Positions 17,634-28,100 of a stretch of DNA of 64,000 nt are shown in pieces; positions within the stretch are counted from its first letter, which is position 1, and each line of letters starts with the position of its first letter. The DNA comes from Lachnospiraceae bacterium (GTDB taxonomy: Bacteria; Bacillota; Clostridia; Lachnospirales; Lachnospiraceae): contig SVFQ01000003.1 of the NCBI GenBank assembly GCA_015056765.1, positions 28,433 through 92,432 on the forward strand, read 5' to 3'. Under the pieces are notes generated by a model, which searched no databases, had not been told where the DNA came from, and saw only the letters and a list, made by a program, of their open reading frames with translations. The translations under genes were made by a program, and so were the position numbers.

Positions 17634-18992
17634 ATGAAAAAGAATGTAATCGCTACAGTACTAGCAATATCCATGGTAGCCTGTCTCACAGCAGGCTGCG
17701 GACAGACCAAGGAAACCGCTGCACCTGCCGGGGATACAGCAGCACCTGCTACAGAAGCAGCAGCGGAGGAGGCAGCACCTGCAACTACCGAAGATGTGAC
17801 CATCACCTTCATGGCTAGCCAGGACTGGATTCAGGATGCAGAGATGGAACTGGGGGAGAAGTTCACAGAGGAGACCGGCATCAAAGTAGACTACCAGATC
17901 GTACCATCCGATCAGTATGAAAGCCTTCTGATGACCAAAATCAACTCCGGAGAATGCACCGATATCTTCGGCGGACAGAGCAGCCAGTTCAGCATCGTGA
18001 CACAGTTCGATGTGGAGAAAAACGCAGTAGACTTATCCGGCGAAAGCTGGGCAGGCAATGTAGACCCTGCAGCTGCAGTAGAACTCTCAGCCAATGGCAA
18101 ACTCTACGGCCAGCCAATCCAGGACGTATCCGCTTGCTGGGCAGTAGCTTACAATATCTCCATGTTTGAAGAGTTAGGACTTAGCATCCCAACTAACTAT
18201 GCAGAATTCTGTGACGTATGCGATAAGCTTTTGGCAGCAGGCATCACACCTATCTATGAATGTGTATCCGATGGCTGGCATCACGTATGCTGGACTGAGG
18301 CAGCAGTAGCAGCTACTCAGGCAAACGAAGGCTATCCGGAAGCACTGAATGCCAATACCGACACCTTCGCAGGCAACAAAGAGCTGACCACTATGTTCAC
18401 TCAGCTAAAAGAAATGGCGGATAAGGGCTACATGGGTGAGAACTTCATGTCTAACCAGTACGCTGATGCACCTGCAGCCATCGCTAGTGGCGAATATGCA
18501 ATGGTACTGTACAATCAGGGCCTGGGTGCAGAAGTCAATGCAGTAGACTCCAGTTTCTCTGCTGACAACATCGGCTACTTCGTAAATCCACTGTGTGACA
18601 ATCAGGCACTGAATGTGAACTACTGTGGACCATCCAGATTCATCTTCTCCGGCTCTAAGAACATCGATGCAGCCAAGAAATATCTGGAATTCATGGCAAG
18701 CGACGAAAGCCTGGCTTATATGACTGAGCATGTCAGCAAGTTCAACCAGCTGCCATACAAGAATGCACCATCTGCATACTCTGACGTGGTACAGGACTTC
18801 TATGACAGATATCCAAACAAGGTAGCTGTATTCCAGGCATCTGTCAAATACTACAACCCGGCTTGGATGGACATCGGTGCTGACATGAGCGCTATGTTCC
18901 TGGGCGAGATGACTCCTGAAGAAGTACTGAAAGACATCGACAAATTAAGAGCAGAGCAGGCTGCAGCAGCATCCGATCCTGCATGGAACTAA
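17634..18992 (+). CDS. ABC transporter sugar-binding lipoprotein
   Basis: 452 residues. A lipoprotein signal peptide ends in LTAGC with the lipidated Cys at 22, followed by an Ala/Thr/Glu-rich linker (24-55). The rest is a family-1 extracellular solute-binding fold (VDYQIVPSDQYESLLMTKINSG near the N end, then NYCGPSRFIFSGSKNIDAAKK late in the protein). It captures an oligosaccharide outside the membrane and hands it to the two permeases encoded next (gaps 22 bp and overlap). AGAGAGGG precedes the ATG. There is no ATPase gene here; such systems usually share a MsmX-type ATPase. Confidence 0.93.
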   Translation: MKKNVIATVLAISMVACLTAGCGQTKETAAPAGDTAAPATEAAAEEAAPATTEDVTITFMASQDWIQDAEMELGEKFTEETGIKVDYQIVPSDQYESLLMTKINSGECTDIFGGQSSQFSIVTQFDVEKNAVDLSGESWAGNVDPAAAVELSANGKLYGQPIQDVSACWAVAYNISMFEELGLSIPTNYAEFCDVCDKLLAAGITPIYECVSDGWHHVCWTEAAVAATQANEGYPEALNANTDTFAGNKELTTMFTQLKEMADKGYMGENFMSNQYADAPAAIASGEYAMVLYNQGLGAEVNAVDSSFSADNIGYFVNPLCDNQALNVNYCGPSRFIFSGSKNIDAAKKYLEFMASDESLAYMTEHVSKFNQLPYKNAPSAYSDVVQDFYDRYPNKVAVFQASVKYYNPAWMDIGADMSAMFLGEMTPEEVLKDIDKLRAEQAAAASDPAWN

Positions 18993-19014
18993 GAGACAAC
19001 TAAGGCATACACCC

Positions 19015-19893
19015 ATGAATAAGAAAAAAATATATCCCCAATATTTCGCTTATGGCGCACTTCTCATATACTTTGTGCTTTTCTTTCTGCCGGGACTAAT
19101 CGGTGTAGGATACTCCTTCACCGACTGGAGCGCCTACTCAGATACTTTGCACTATGTGGGATTTGAAAACTTCAAGACGGTGTTTTCGGCAGATGAAAAC
19201 TACATGAAAATCATCACCAATACACTGTCTTTTACCTTCATCACAACCATTTTAAAGAATGTAATCGGCTTGGTGCTGGCAATCCTTCTGACCAAGTCTA
19301 TCAAGCTTCTGAATATGCACCGCGGCATTGTCTTTATGCCGTCGGTGCTATCCACCCTGATTATCGGTATGATCTTTAAGTCCATCCTGGACCCGAAATC
19401 GGGCCTTCTCAATAGCTTCTTCAGAAGCGTGGGACTTCCGGGGCTAGCACAAAAATGGCTGGTATCCAGTGAGCTGGCTTTCGGCTCTGTGATGGCAGTA
19501 GATATCTGGCGAGGCGTGGGCTACATCATGACCATCCTCATCGCCGGCATCCTGTCCATCTCAGCAGACTACTATGAGGCAGCTGCCATCGACGGCGCAG
19601 GGGGCGTGAAGAAATTCATCTACATCACCTTCCCTCTGATCCTGCCGACACTGGCTACCACCACAGTACTAAACGTAATCTATGGACTGAAGGTCTTCGA
19701 CATGGTCTATGCACTGACCAACGGCGGCCCGGGCAAGGCCACCACCGAAGTCCTATACACCGCAGTCTTTAAGAAATTCGGCACTGGCCAGTACGCGGTC
19801 GGTACGGCCCTTAGCTCCGTGATGTTTGTCATCATGGTATTCATCGGTATCTTCATGATCCGAATTATGACGAAAGACGAGGTGGTAGAGTAA
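19015..19893 (+). CDS. ABC sugar permease, MalF/UgpA type
   Basis: 292 residues with six membrane helices and the EAA loop YYEAAAIDGAGGVKKFIYIT around residue 190, which docks the ATPase. Partner of the permease encoded next, whose ATG overlaps its stop codon (TAATG), so translation is coupled. Confidence 0.93.
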   Translation: MNKKKIYPQYFAYGALLIYFVLFFLPGLIGVGYSFTDWSAYSDTLHYVGFENFKTVFSADENYMKIITNTLSFTFITTILKNVIGLVLAILLTKSIKLLNMHRGIVFMPSVLSTLIIGMIFKSILDPKSGLLNSFFRSVGLPGLAQKWLVSSELAFGSVMAVDIWRGVGYIMTILIAGILSISADYYEAAAIDGAGGVKKFIYITFPLILPTLATTTVLNVIYGLKVFDMVYALTNGGPGKATTEVLYTAVFKKFGTGQYAVGTALSSVMFVIMVFIGIFMIRIMTKDEVVE

Positions 19894-20720
19894 TGCATCA
19901 GACAAGGAAACTCCAGGCAATCATCAGTAACATCATCGCATGGCTCTTTTCTGCCATCTGCCTGATCCCATTGCTGCTGATCCTCTTTAACTCCCTAAAG
20001 GACAAAAAGGCATCTGCAGCTATGAATCTCCACCTGCCAAGGATTCCCATCCAGTGGGCGAACTTCGTCACAGTAGTGGAAAAAGGAAAGCTTCTAACCA
20101 GCTTCCGCAATAGCCTAATCTACTCCGCAGGAGCAGTGGTACTGTGTGTTTTCCTAGCAGCTCTGGCAGCCTATGTGCTGTCCAGAAACCAGACTAGAAT
20201 CAACCACTTCCTGTATATGTTTTTGGTACTGGGCATCACACTGCCTATCAACTACGTAGCCCTGACGAAGGTGCTGCAGTTTCTGCATCTGAATAATACA
20301 GCCCTGGGAATCATCCTGCTGTACACAGCCATGCAGCTGCCCTTTATGACCTTCCTGATCCACGGCTTCGTAGCCAAGGTGCCGGTGGAACTGGACGAAG
20401 CAGGGGTCATCGACGGATGCGGACCTCATAGCCTCTTTTTCCTCATCGTCTTCCCGATGTTGAAACCGGCTATCGCCACCGCTACGGTACTGACCTTCTT
20501 AAATACCTGGAACGAATTCGTATCGCCACTGTACTTCCTGAATCGCAGTGAGCAGTGGCCTATGACCCTATCGGTGTATAACTTCTTCGGCATGTACTTC
20601 AAGGACTGGAACCTGGTATGCGCAGATATCGTGCTCACCAGCTTGCCGGTACTACTGGTATATCTCCTGGGACAGAAATACATCGTCTCCGGTATGACTG
20701 CAGGTGCAGTGAAAGGATAA
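19893..20720 (+). CDS. ABC sugar permease, MalG/UgpE type
   Basis: 275 residues, six membrane helices, EAA loop LDEAGVIDGCGPHSLFFLIV near residue 170 and the typical C-terminal YIVSGMTAGAVKG. Translationally coupled to the previous permease. The next gene begins 2 bp after its stop codon. Confidence 0.93.
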   Translation: MHQTRKLQAIISNIIAWLFSAICLIPLLLILFNSLKDKKASAAMNLHLPRIPIQWANFVTVVEKGKLLTSFRNSLIYSAGAVVLCVFLAALAAYVLSRNQTRINHFLYMFLVLGITLPINYVALTKVLQFLHLNNTALGIILLYTAMQLPFMTFLIHGFVAKVPVELDEAGVIDGCGPHSLFFLIVFPMLKPAIATATVLTFLNTWNEFVSPLYFLNRSEQWPMTLSVYNFFGMYFKDWNLVCADIVLTSLPVLLVYLLGQKYIVSGMTAGAVKG

Positions 20721-20722
20721 AG

Positions 20723-22975
20723 ATGGAAAAACCAGACTATAGATGTAGAAAAGAACAAATCAGTCCAAGTATCATTCATATCACATATGAAAACCTCACG
20801 GCAAAGGAGGGGCTACGGGACATAACTCCCGTAGCCTTCTCTTATGGTGGAAAAGAAGTGCTGCGACAAACCCTGGCAAGCTTCACGCAAAAGGTGCTGT
20901 ATCGCTATGAGACAGACCCTTCTGCCATGAAGAAAAAGATGACTGCCAACGGGGAAGTGACCTATGCAGAAGCCCTAAAGAAAGTGTCGGATAAAGAAGC
21001 CTATGAAATCGAAGTGCGCTTCCAAATCGGGGAGAAGGAAATCCTCACGGGACTGGGCCAATACGAGGATGGCATCCTAGACTACAGGAACCACACGGAG
21101 TACCTGTATGAAAGTAATATGCGCATCGCCATCCCGTTTCTCATCACCACAGGGCACTATGGAATCCTCCTAGATTCAGAAAGCAGTATGGTCTTCACTT
21201 CTAAAGATAGAGAAATCAGCTTCCGGATAGATGCAGGCAGCAGACTATCCTACTATGTGTTGCTGGGGGAAGGTATCCAGGACCTGATCCGTGCCTATCA
21301 TGAACTGACCGGGAAGCCCTCCATGCTACCCAGATGGTGCTATGGCTATATCCAGAGTAAGGAACGGTACGAAAGCGGCGAAGAACTGGTGGAAATCGCG
21401 GAGCACTTCCGGAAGGAGGACATACCCCTGGACTGCGTGGTACAGGACTGGTACAGCTGGGAAGAAGGGCTGTGGGGCGAGAAGAAATTCGATAAGAAAA
21501 GATATCCGGATATCAAGGACGTGGTAAAGCACCTGCATAAGCACCATAGTCGCTTCATGGTCAGCATCTGGCCAAATATGAGTCCGGCGTCCGAGAACTA
21601 TGGAGAGTTCGCCGCGGCAGGAGAGCTTCTGCCCAACTCCAATGTCTATAATGCCTATGAGGAGAAGGCGAGAGACAGATACTGGCAGCAGGTAAAGGCG
21701 GAAATCATGAGTAGCGGCACAGATGCCCTGTGGTGTGACAATGCAGAGCCTTTCTCTGACGCAGACTGGAGTGGCCCGGAGAAAAAGCCGGAGGAGAAGC
21801 GCTATGAAGTGGTGCGGGACTTTTCACAAAAATCCATGGATCAGGAGCGACTAAACGGCTACGGTCTGGCCCATGCCAAAGGCATCTATGAGAACTGGCG
21901 CAGGGACTATCCGGAGAAACGTGTGGTGAATCTCACCAGATCCGGCTACACCGGCATCCAGCAGTATGGCGCCATCCTGTGGTCCGGAGACATCACTGCC
22001 ACCTATGATACTTTGAGGAAGCAAATCGTAGAAGGCATGAAGATGAGTATGACAGGGATGCCCTACTGGACGCTGGACATCGGCGGCTTCTTCGTAGTGG
22101 ATGATGCCTATGAAAACAGGGGGTGTAATGATACGGACCATAAGCCACTGTGGTTCTGGCATGGCGACTATAATGCAGGAGTGGGAGACCTGGGCTATCG
22201 GGAACTGTATGTGAGATGGTTAGAATTCGGCACCTTCCTGCCTATCATGCGATCCCACGGTACGGATACCCCGAGAGAACCTTGGAGATTCGGCCAGCCG
22301 GGGGAGCCCTTCTATGATGCTATCGTAAGTCACATCAAGCTGCGGTACAGACTGCTTCCCTATCTGTACTCTCTGGGGGCAGCAGCCCATAGAGACAGTG
22401 CCATGATGATGCGGGCTCTGCTGGTGGACTTTCCGGAGGATGAGAGGGCAAGCACCAGCGTAGATGAATATATGCTAGGCCCCAGCCTCTTGATTGCTCC
22501 GGTGTATACGGCTATGTATTATAGTAAGAACTCGGAGAAACTAGAAGGAGCTAAGAAGACGAGAGAAGTCTATCTGCCAAAGGGATGCGGCTGGTATGAC
22601 TTCTATACAGACCGATACTATGAGGGCGGGCAAAGCATCGAAGCAGATGCGCCCTTAGACCGAATCCCGGTGTATGTGAAAGCAGGCTCCATCCTACCCA
22701 TGAGCAGCGACATCCGCTATGCAGATGAGAAAGACGGCATGCCGGAAGTGCTCCGGGTATATGAAGGAAGGGATGCAAGCTTCCACCTCTATCTGGATGC
22801 AGGAGATGGCTACCGATATGAAGAGGGAGAGTACGCCCTGGTGGAACTTACCTACACAGAAGCTACCCATGAAGTCACTCAGAAAGTGACAGGAGACTAC
22901 CCGGTGGAGAGAAAGTTCCGGGTAGAAAAGGTGCAGGGAACGCAATATAATGTTCTAAAGGGGGATAAAACATGA
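20723..22975 (+). CDS. GH31 glycosidase (alpha-xylosidase/alpha-glucosidase-like), intracellular
   Basis: 750 residues from the ATG at 20723; a longer in-frame ORF starts inside the permease gene and is rejected. GH31 layout: N-terminal beta domain, then a TIM barrel with VVQDWYSWEEGLWGEKKFDK, the nucleophile motif ALWCDNAEPF (Asp339) and the acid/base motif WSGDITATYDTL (Asp423), then C-terminal beta domains. The nucleophile motif departs from the common WxDMNEP form. There is no signal peptide, so it cleaves an oligosaccharide imported by the ABC system upstream. The substrate linkage cannot be read; alpha-xyloside or alpha-glucoside is likely. It overlaps the next gene by ATGA. Confidence 0.88.
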   Translation: MEKPDYRCRKEQISPSIIHITYENLTAKEGLRDITPVAFSYGGKEVLRQTLASFTQKVLYRYETDPSAMKKKMTANGEVTYAEALKKVSDKEAYEIEVRFQIGEKEILTGLGQYEDGILDYRNHTEYLYESNMRIAIPFLITTGHYGILLDSESSMVFTSKDREISFRIDAGSRLSYYVLLGEGIQDLIRAYHELTGKPSMLPRWCYGYIQSKERYESGEELVEIAEHFRKEDIPLDCVVQDWYSWEEGLWGEKKFDKKRYPDIKDVVKHLHKHHSRFMVSIWPNMSPASENYGEFAAAGELLPNSNVYNAYEEKARDRYWQQVKAEIMSSGTDALWCDNAEPFSDADWSGPEKKPEEKRYEVVRDFSQKSMDQERLNGYGLAHAKGIYENWRRDYPEKRVVNLTRSGYTGIQQYGAILWSGDITATYDTLRKQIVEGMKMSMTGMPYWTLDIGGFFVVDDAYENRGCNDTDHKPLWFWHGDYNAGVGDLGYRELYVRWLEFGTFLPIMRSHGTDTPREPWRFGQPGEPFYDAIVSHIKLRYRLLPYLYSLGAAAHRDSAMMMRALLVDFPEDERASTSVDEYMLGPSLLIAPVYTAMYYSKNSEKLEGAKKTREVYLPKGCGWYDFYTDRYYEGGQSIEADAPLDRIPVYVKAGSILPMSSDIRYADEKDGMPEVLRVYEGRDASFHLYLDAGDGYRYEEGEYALVELTYTEATHEVTQKVTGDYPVERKFRVEKVQGTQYNVLKGDKT

Positions 22976-23382
22976 GCAAGATTCTAGCAGCGTGTGGAAA
23001 TGATTGTGCGGCCTGTCCACGATACACAGCACATCCATATGAAAAAAGTGAAGTGGAACTGCGACATACAGCAGAACTCTGGATGAAAATCGGGTATCGG
23101 GACCACGTGGTCTCCAATGAAGAAATCGCATGTAGTGGTTGTAAACCGGAGAACTGGTGCCGCTATCAGGTGGTGAAATGCTGTGAAGAAAAAGGTATCC
23201 CAACATGCGCTTCCTGCGCAGAGTATCCTTGTGACAATATGAAAGACTGCTTTTCTGTCACCAAGTCCTTTGAACCCATGTGTAAGAAGGTATGTACAGA
23301 AGAAGAGTACGCCATGCTGAAAACAGCATTCTTTGAAAAAGAGAAGAATCTGGGAGAAAACCATGCTGTGGAAAAAGAGTAA
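22972..23382 (+). CDS. DUF3795 family Cys-rich protein
   Basis: 136 residues with many Cys residues in CxxC-type groups: CGNDCAACPRY near the start, CSGCKPENWC in the middle, and CCEEKGIPTCASCAEYPC. This pattern is typical of DUF3795, which probably binds zinc or an Fe-S centre; the biochemical role is unknown. Its ATG overlaps the GH31 stop codon (ATGA), so it is the last translated gene of the coupled group. Confidence 0.85.
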   Translation: MSKILAACGNDCAACPRYTAHPYEKSEVELRHTAELWMKIGYRDHVVSNEEIACSGCKPENWCRYQVVKCCEEKGIPTCASCAEYPCDNMKDCFSVTKSFEPMCKKVCTEEEYAMLKTAFFEKEKNLGENHAVEKE

Positions 23383-23578
23383 GGAAAAGAAAACCTACGA
23401 TCATACAAACCAGAAGCCTGTGATTCGCGCCAGCATCTGCAATGGTGAACAGGTGGCCGGATTCCTGGATATCCATACCGGAGACTTCCATGAAGTGACG
23501 CTGGTAAAAAGCGAAGCAGAGGTGGAAGAGTTTAAGAAGATGTATGGGATAGAAGGAGAGATAGAAAAAGTATACTAG
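23363..23578 (+). CDS. Small conserved-looking protein of unknown function
   Basis: 71 residues from the ATG at 23363 (GGGAG 6 bp upstream), overlapping the DUF3795 gene by 20 bp in another frame. The sequence is basic at the N end, then QKPVIRASICNGEQVAGF and IHTGDFHEV, ending in an acidic EEF/IEGEIEKVY tail. It has the look of a small beta-rich family common in Lachnospiraceae. I do not recognise a function; in particular there is no dehydrogenase domain. Confidence 0.75.
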   Translation: MLWKKSKEKKTYDHTNQKPVIRASICNGEQVAGFLDIHTGDFHEVTLVKSEAEVEEFKKMYGIEGEIEKVY

Positions 23579-23663
23579 AGTGATATAATGTCCGGCTTTT
23601 GTTAAAGAAAAAGGTGTGATATACTTCGTATGTTATCCAAGGTAATAAAGGAGGATAAAAGAT

Positions 23664-23849
23664 ATGACATTAATCAATATCGAAGAGTGGAAAGCACAGT
23701 ATCCAAATAAATGTGCAATCATCAAGCTTAATCCTAATCAAGACGGAACAGGCTATTTAGTAGAGCAGAGCCCAAGAAGCGGCGAAGCACTTTTCAAGTC
23801 TCACTACGAACTGCAGTATGGGGAGAAGGAAGGATATAGCTTCATTTAG
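23664..23849 (+). CDS. Small protein of unknown function
   Basis: 61 residues, with a strong AAAGGAGG site upstream of the ATG at 23664. Soluble, hydrophilic, no Cys and no membrane segment. A terminator follows at 23889. No recognisable family. Confidence 0.65.
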   Translation: MTLINIEEWKAQYPNKCAIIKLNPNQDGTGYLVEQSPRSGEALFKSHYELQYGEKEGYSFI

Positions 23850-23888
23850 ACGGAAGTATAGAGACAGAATAATAGAAACGATATACGA

Positions 23889-23914
23889 GAACCCGCTCAT
23901 AGAGCGGGTTCTTT
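23889..23914 (+). terminator. Rho-independent terminator
   Basis: Perfect 10-bp stem GAACCCGCTC / GAGCGGGTTC with loop ATA, followed by TTTG. The T tract is short. Confidence 0.8.
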
Positions 23915-23977
23915 GCATTTCTTGTGGAAAACTGCCAGTTTCGTGCATTTCTTGGCAAGTTTCGCTGTAGAATTGTT

Positions 23978-24088
23978 CACAGTGTAAAGAACTGTGGTAT
24001 CCTATTTATTAGGTAAATAGTACTAGCAACGTGTAGACTGAAGATGATTGAGCACTGTGGATCAGGGATGGTCTGCGGTGCTTTTTTA
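23978..24088 (+). promoter_or_regulatory. Promoter with inverted repeat and a leader ending in a terminator (attenuator-like)
   Basis: A candidate -10 TATCCT is at 23998-24003. Just before it, CACAGT (23978-23983) and ACTGTG (23991-23996) form an inverted repeat. The expected transcript of about 80 nt contains a hairpin CTATTTA...TAAATAG (24002-24020) and then a 12-bp wobble-rich stem (24051-24062 with 24071-24082) ending in T6. This terminator lies just upstream of the gene at 24106, whose ribosome-binding site follows it. Either a short RNA is made here or the gene is controlled by read-through. Confidence 0.55.
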
Positions 24089-24105
24089 TTGTGGTGGAGG
24101 AGAGA

Positions 24106-24696
24106 ATGAAAAAACGTACATTTATACTGCCAATTATAGTTTTGATATTAATGATGTTACTTTATCTGATAGCAGATTATATGAATATATTGGATCTTGT
24201 CTCATTAAAAACAGATAGATTTAATGTAGGTTTCTTTGCTGTATTTGTAGACAATATCATTGTTTTGACGATTGCAGTCATGACTTATTATGTGATAGAT
24301 AAAAAGGCAGTATATAGACAGCATAATCAAGAAGAAGTTGCAAAGGCAATTTTAAAAAGGATATGTGATAGATGTAAGGTTACAGTAGATTCTTTTGATG
24401 ACGCGGTTATAGCTGAAGCCATAATAAAAAAAGCCAAATTTAATGAGGTTGAGGACGAGAATAGTCCGGTCGGAAAATTGAACAAGAACCCTTTTCAGAA
24501 TGAAGAATACCTAATGAACGCATTCTTGGATGGAGTGTTGGAAAAAAACATTCTTGTAAAATATCTGGAGTTTAAGGAGACATATAGTGATTTTGTCTTT
24601 TTGCGAATTACTTTGTTTGATTACGCACCACTCTACGAAGAGAAAAAAAAGAAGTTTTTACATAAATATGAGGAATTAATAGGATTAGTCAAGTAG
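24106..24696 (+). CDS. Two-TM membrane protein of unknown function
   Basis: 196 residues from the ATG at 24106 (GGAGGAGAG upstream); a GTG at 24091 is less likely. Two membrane helices (8-30 and 45-66) are followed by a soluble, charged, mainly helical cytoplasmic domain of about 130 residues. No known motif. The DNA is clearly richer in A+T than the upstream sugar locus, like the STAND gene that follows, suggesting both came by transfer. It might be a small membrane partner of the conflict genes, but this is a guess. Confidence 0.6.
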   Translation: MKKRTFILPIIVLILMMLLYLIADYMNILDLVSLKTDRFNVGFFAVFVDNIIVLTIAVMTYYVIDKKAVYRQHNQEEVAKAILKRICDRCKVTVDSFDDAVIAEAIIKKAKFNEVEDENSPVGKLNKNPFQNEEYLMNAFLDGVLEKNILVKYLEFKETYSDFVFLRITLFDYAPLYEEKKKKFLHKYEELIGLVK

Positions 24697-25142
24697 GAAT
24701 TAAGCAGTGCGTAAAAAATCGTGAGGAGGCACAACAGAACTTAATAGTAGCAGGTGTTTGCGTTAATTGTGCTGAACATCTAGCTAGCAAGAAGAAATAT
24801 AGTATTTATTAATTGAATAATAGAAACATTACAAAGGAGTCTACAATGTGGACTCTTTTTTGAACGTTTATGGAAAGCAGTTGAAAAACAATTTAGTCTT
24901 GTTAGTGCCTTTTGAGTATATTAGTAGTGACTTTTATGAAAAAATGTCGCACAATAAGTAAGGGAACTTAGAATTAAAATACATGGTGAATCTGTTTTTG
25001 GCATTAAATGGGGAGAAAATGTTTTCCGCAAAAACAGAATATATTCCATTCGCATAATTATCTAATCAGGTTTCTAATGCGTGGATTCGGTCCTTGGTTC
25101 TTTTATAACAATAAAATATTAATGTCAGCGGGGTAAAGATCA
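24697..25142 (+). other. 446-bp A+T-rich gap without a supported gene
   Basis: It holds a terminator-like hairpin (24837-24861) and otherwise A+T-rich DNA. A stretch of about 37 codons without a start (about 24690-24810) is open in a second frame and may be a coding remnant from a frameshift, but this is not convincing. The short ORFs between 24980 and 25060 have no ribosome-binding site. The promoter of the STAND gene must lie in the last 150 bp; I see no clear -35/-10 pair. Confidence 0.5.
24837..24861 (+). terminator. Terminator-like hairpin
   Basis: Stem GAGTCTAC / GTGGACTC (one G-U pair), three-base loop AAT, then T6. It may end transcription from the 24106 gene before the STAND gene begins. 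Confidence 0.7.
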
Positions 25143-28100
25143 ATGAAAATTCTATTTTTACATCTAAGTGATGCACATTTGAAGAACAATACACGTGTTG
25201 ATGAATTACATGGTAGAGAAATTATTAACGCACTGTCTCAGGCCGGTAAATTTGATGAGTGCGTTATTATTTTTTCTGGTGATATTGCATTTTCTGGTGA
25301 GACTGAGTCCTATCAGGTTGCATGTAGATTGCTGGGATATTTAGCAAAGAATATTAAAGAAAAGTATCTTGGGAATAAGGATATTAAGGTCATGCTTGTT
25401 CCTGGAAATCATGATATAGATTACAATGGAATGAAACAGGATTTAGATTGTATTAAATCTTATTACGATAATAAAACTACGGATTTAAAATATATAGAGG
25501 ATGTAACTGCACTAGAATCATTTTTTAAATATGCAAAGGACTATGGATGCTTTAATAGAACAAAGGATGTAGACATAAAGAAACTACGTTTTAACAATTT
25601 TACGATAAGATTTAATCTTATAAATACAGCTCCGTTTTCTCTTTTGGGCGGTGGAAACGAGGACAAAGGATATCATTATCTTTCACAGACTGCTTTGGGA
25701 AAACTGGAAGAAAGTAGCAATCAGAATTATACTGTGACAGTTATGCATCACGGGCCAGAATGGTTTGAGTCATCAACAAAAGAACAACTATATACTTCAC
25801 TAGCTAGATTTACTGATCTTCTTTTTGTTGGGCACGAACATTTTGCAAAGAATGAGGTTAAACAGCTAAATGGCGAATCACTTGATGAGTCGAGTGGAAT
25901 AGCTTTATATGGTACTTCGTCAGAACGAGGATTTAATACTCTTGTTTTGGATACAGAGGCACATACACTCGTAGGGAAAAAATTCGTTTTTAATGGAACT
26001 ATTTTTAAACCAGAACTCGTTATAAACGACAGAAGTGTTGTTTTTAGTTCCAATAGTTGTTTTAAATTTACGCCAAATTTCCAGAGTTTCCTAGTAAGTG
26101 ATGAGGGAATTAGAAGAGGTGAAAGCTTTTCCGATTATTTTGTTTTCCCATCGCTAGAGGCAACGAATGTGGAATCTGATATAAAAGAAGCAACGATCAA
26201 TAAAGAAAGTAGATTCTTAGAAGTACTCACCAAAAAACGAAAAATATCTATTGAGGGCGGAACTAAATCGGGTAAGACTATTCTTGCTAAGTATTTAACA
26301 CAGAAGCTTTCTACAGATTATGTGGTTCTATTGCTGAATGAGGATAATTTCCTTGCTAAAACAACTAAAAATGTAATAAAAGACGCCTTACTGAACGAAT
26401 ATGGTAAGGATGCGGATTTGGATGCTTATCTTCAATTACCCGTTGATAAAAGAATTCTTCTAGTTGATGGAGTTGATAAAATTAGCAAGCGCAAATGGGA
26501 GGAGTTTATAGCAGATAATGATGGCCTTTTTTCGGCAATTGTTACATTTAGTGATACAAATTGGACACTAAATATTAGAAAACAAGCGGTAGATGAGTTG
26601 ACTGATAATGCATTTTTTAATCTAAGAATTTGTCCATTTTACTATCAGAAGAGAGGCGAATTAATTCTAAAGATTTGTGGAAAATATGCGCTGGACAATC
26701 CGTCAATCGATATTGAAGAAAAGAGTAGATGTATCAATGATGACATAACCAATCAAATTCGTTATTTTCAATTGACACCAGATTTCATCCATCAATTTGT
26801 AGATTATGATTTAAGATTTTCGCAGATTAGATCTCAAAACGATACAAATGCATTTAGCAAGGTATTTATTGCGAATATCACATATAAGATAAATGGTCAA
26901 GTTAAGGTAGAATCAGATGTTGACGAAATCATGGTGGCACTTGATTTTGTCGCGTATTATATTCATTTCGAAAAGAAAAATCAGGTAATTACATTACAAG
27001 AATTTGAGGAGGCAGTTAATGAATATAAGTCTGTCTATGATAATGAGAATCTAAATACTAGATATGTTTTTGATGTAGCATTGGCATCGAATATTCTAAG
27101 AAGCGATTCTTCTTCTTTTAATGTGGAGTTTAGTGATCGAAATGTTTTAGCTTATTTTGTAGCACAGCATTTAAATAGATCTTTGCATAGAGGAGAAAAA
27201 GAAGAAGAATTACAGGAAGTTTTGAACAATATTTGCTTTGGAATAAATGGTGACATACTTCTATTTTTAACATATATTACTAGCGATACAAGAATTCTAA
27301 ATCCGATTCTTGATAGTGCTGTGGCGCATATGAATGAATGGGAAGAATTAGACTTGGATTTGTGTAATATTGATTATTTAAAAACATTTGGGAAACCAGT
27401 ATTACCGGATGCTCCGACCAAAAACGAGCGTCAACAGGTTGCAAAGAAAAAAAACGACATTGAAAAGAAAATTTATAAGGAGAGCAAAAAAGAATCTGAA
27501 GATTTATACTCCTATGATGAGAGTAAGGTGGATCTTTATCAGAATAAAATTATTAAGGGAATAGCATATTTACAGTTGATGGCTAAAATCCTTCCCAATT
27601 TTAGACATATTCTAAAAAAGAATGAGAAAGAGGCAATTATTTGTAAACTATATACGTATCCTAACAAGTTGTTATTCTTTATGCTGAAAGATATAGATGA
27701 TAATCTAGATGGAGCAATCGAAGAAATCTTAAAAAAAGAACCGAAAACTAGCAAGGGGTTATTGATTACTGCTGATATGTTTAAGCGAGAATTACAACAC
27801 CAGAGTATGGCTTACATATTATCAATTTATGATTTTGTTGCTATGACTGCTGCTACGCCTAAAACTATAAGTGATTTGGAAAAATTTGATTTCAATGCAA
27901 AGACAAATTATCAGATACAAAATCTTTTGATGCAGGAAAATATTGCTAATTTTGGTACTTTTGCAAAGAGGGCGGAGTCACTTTTTGACAAAACAGATCT
28001 GAATATTGCAAAACAGATGGTTGCTCTAATCGTAAGAAAATACTTTATTTATCATAATGTGGATACTCATGGTGAAGCTGCTAAGATAGTGGATAAGTTT

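Noticed and set aside
17519-17812. Longer start for the locus 1 histidine kinase
   Set aside because: The extra residues are low-complexity and lie antisense to the lipoprotein gene; the TM segment begins after the ATG at 17518.
20618-20722. GH31 gene starting inside the permease gene
   Set aside because: The ATG at 20723 lies 2 bp after the permease stop codon and gives a normal GH31 N-terminus.
23363-23578. Aspartate dehydrogenase
   Set aside because: At 71 residues without a Rossmann fold it cannot be a dehydrogenase, whatever label similar proteins carry.
24051-24088. Retron or known riboswitch class
   Set aside because: No reverse transcriptase nearby, and the hairpins do not match any class I can name; listed only as attenuator-like.
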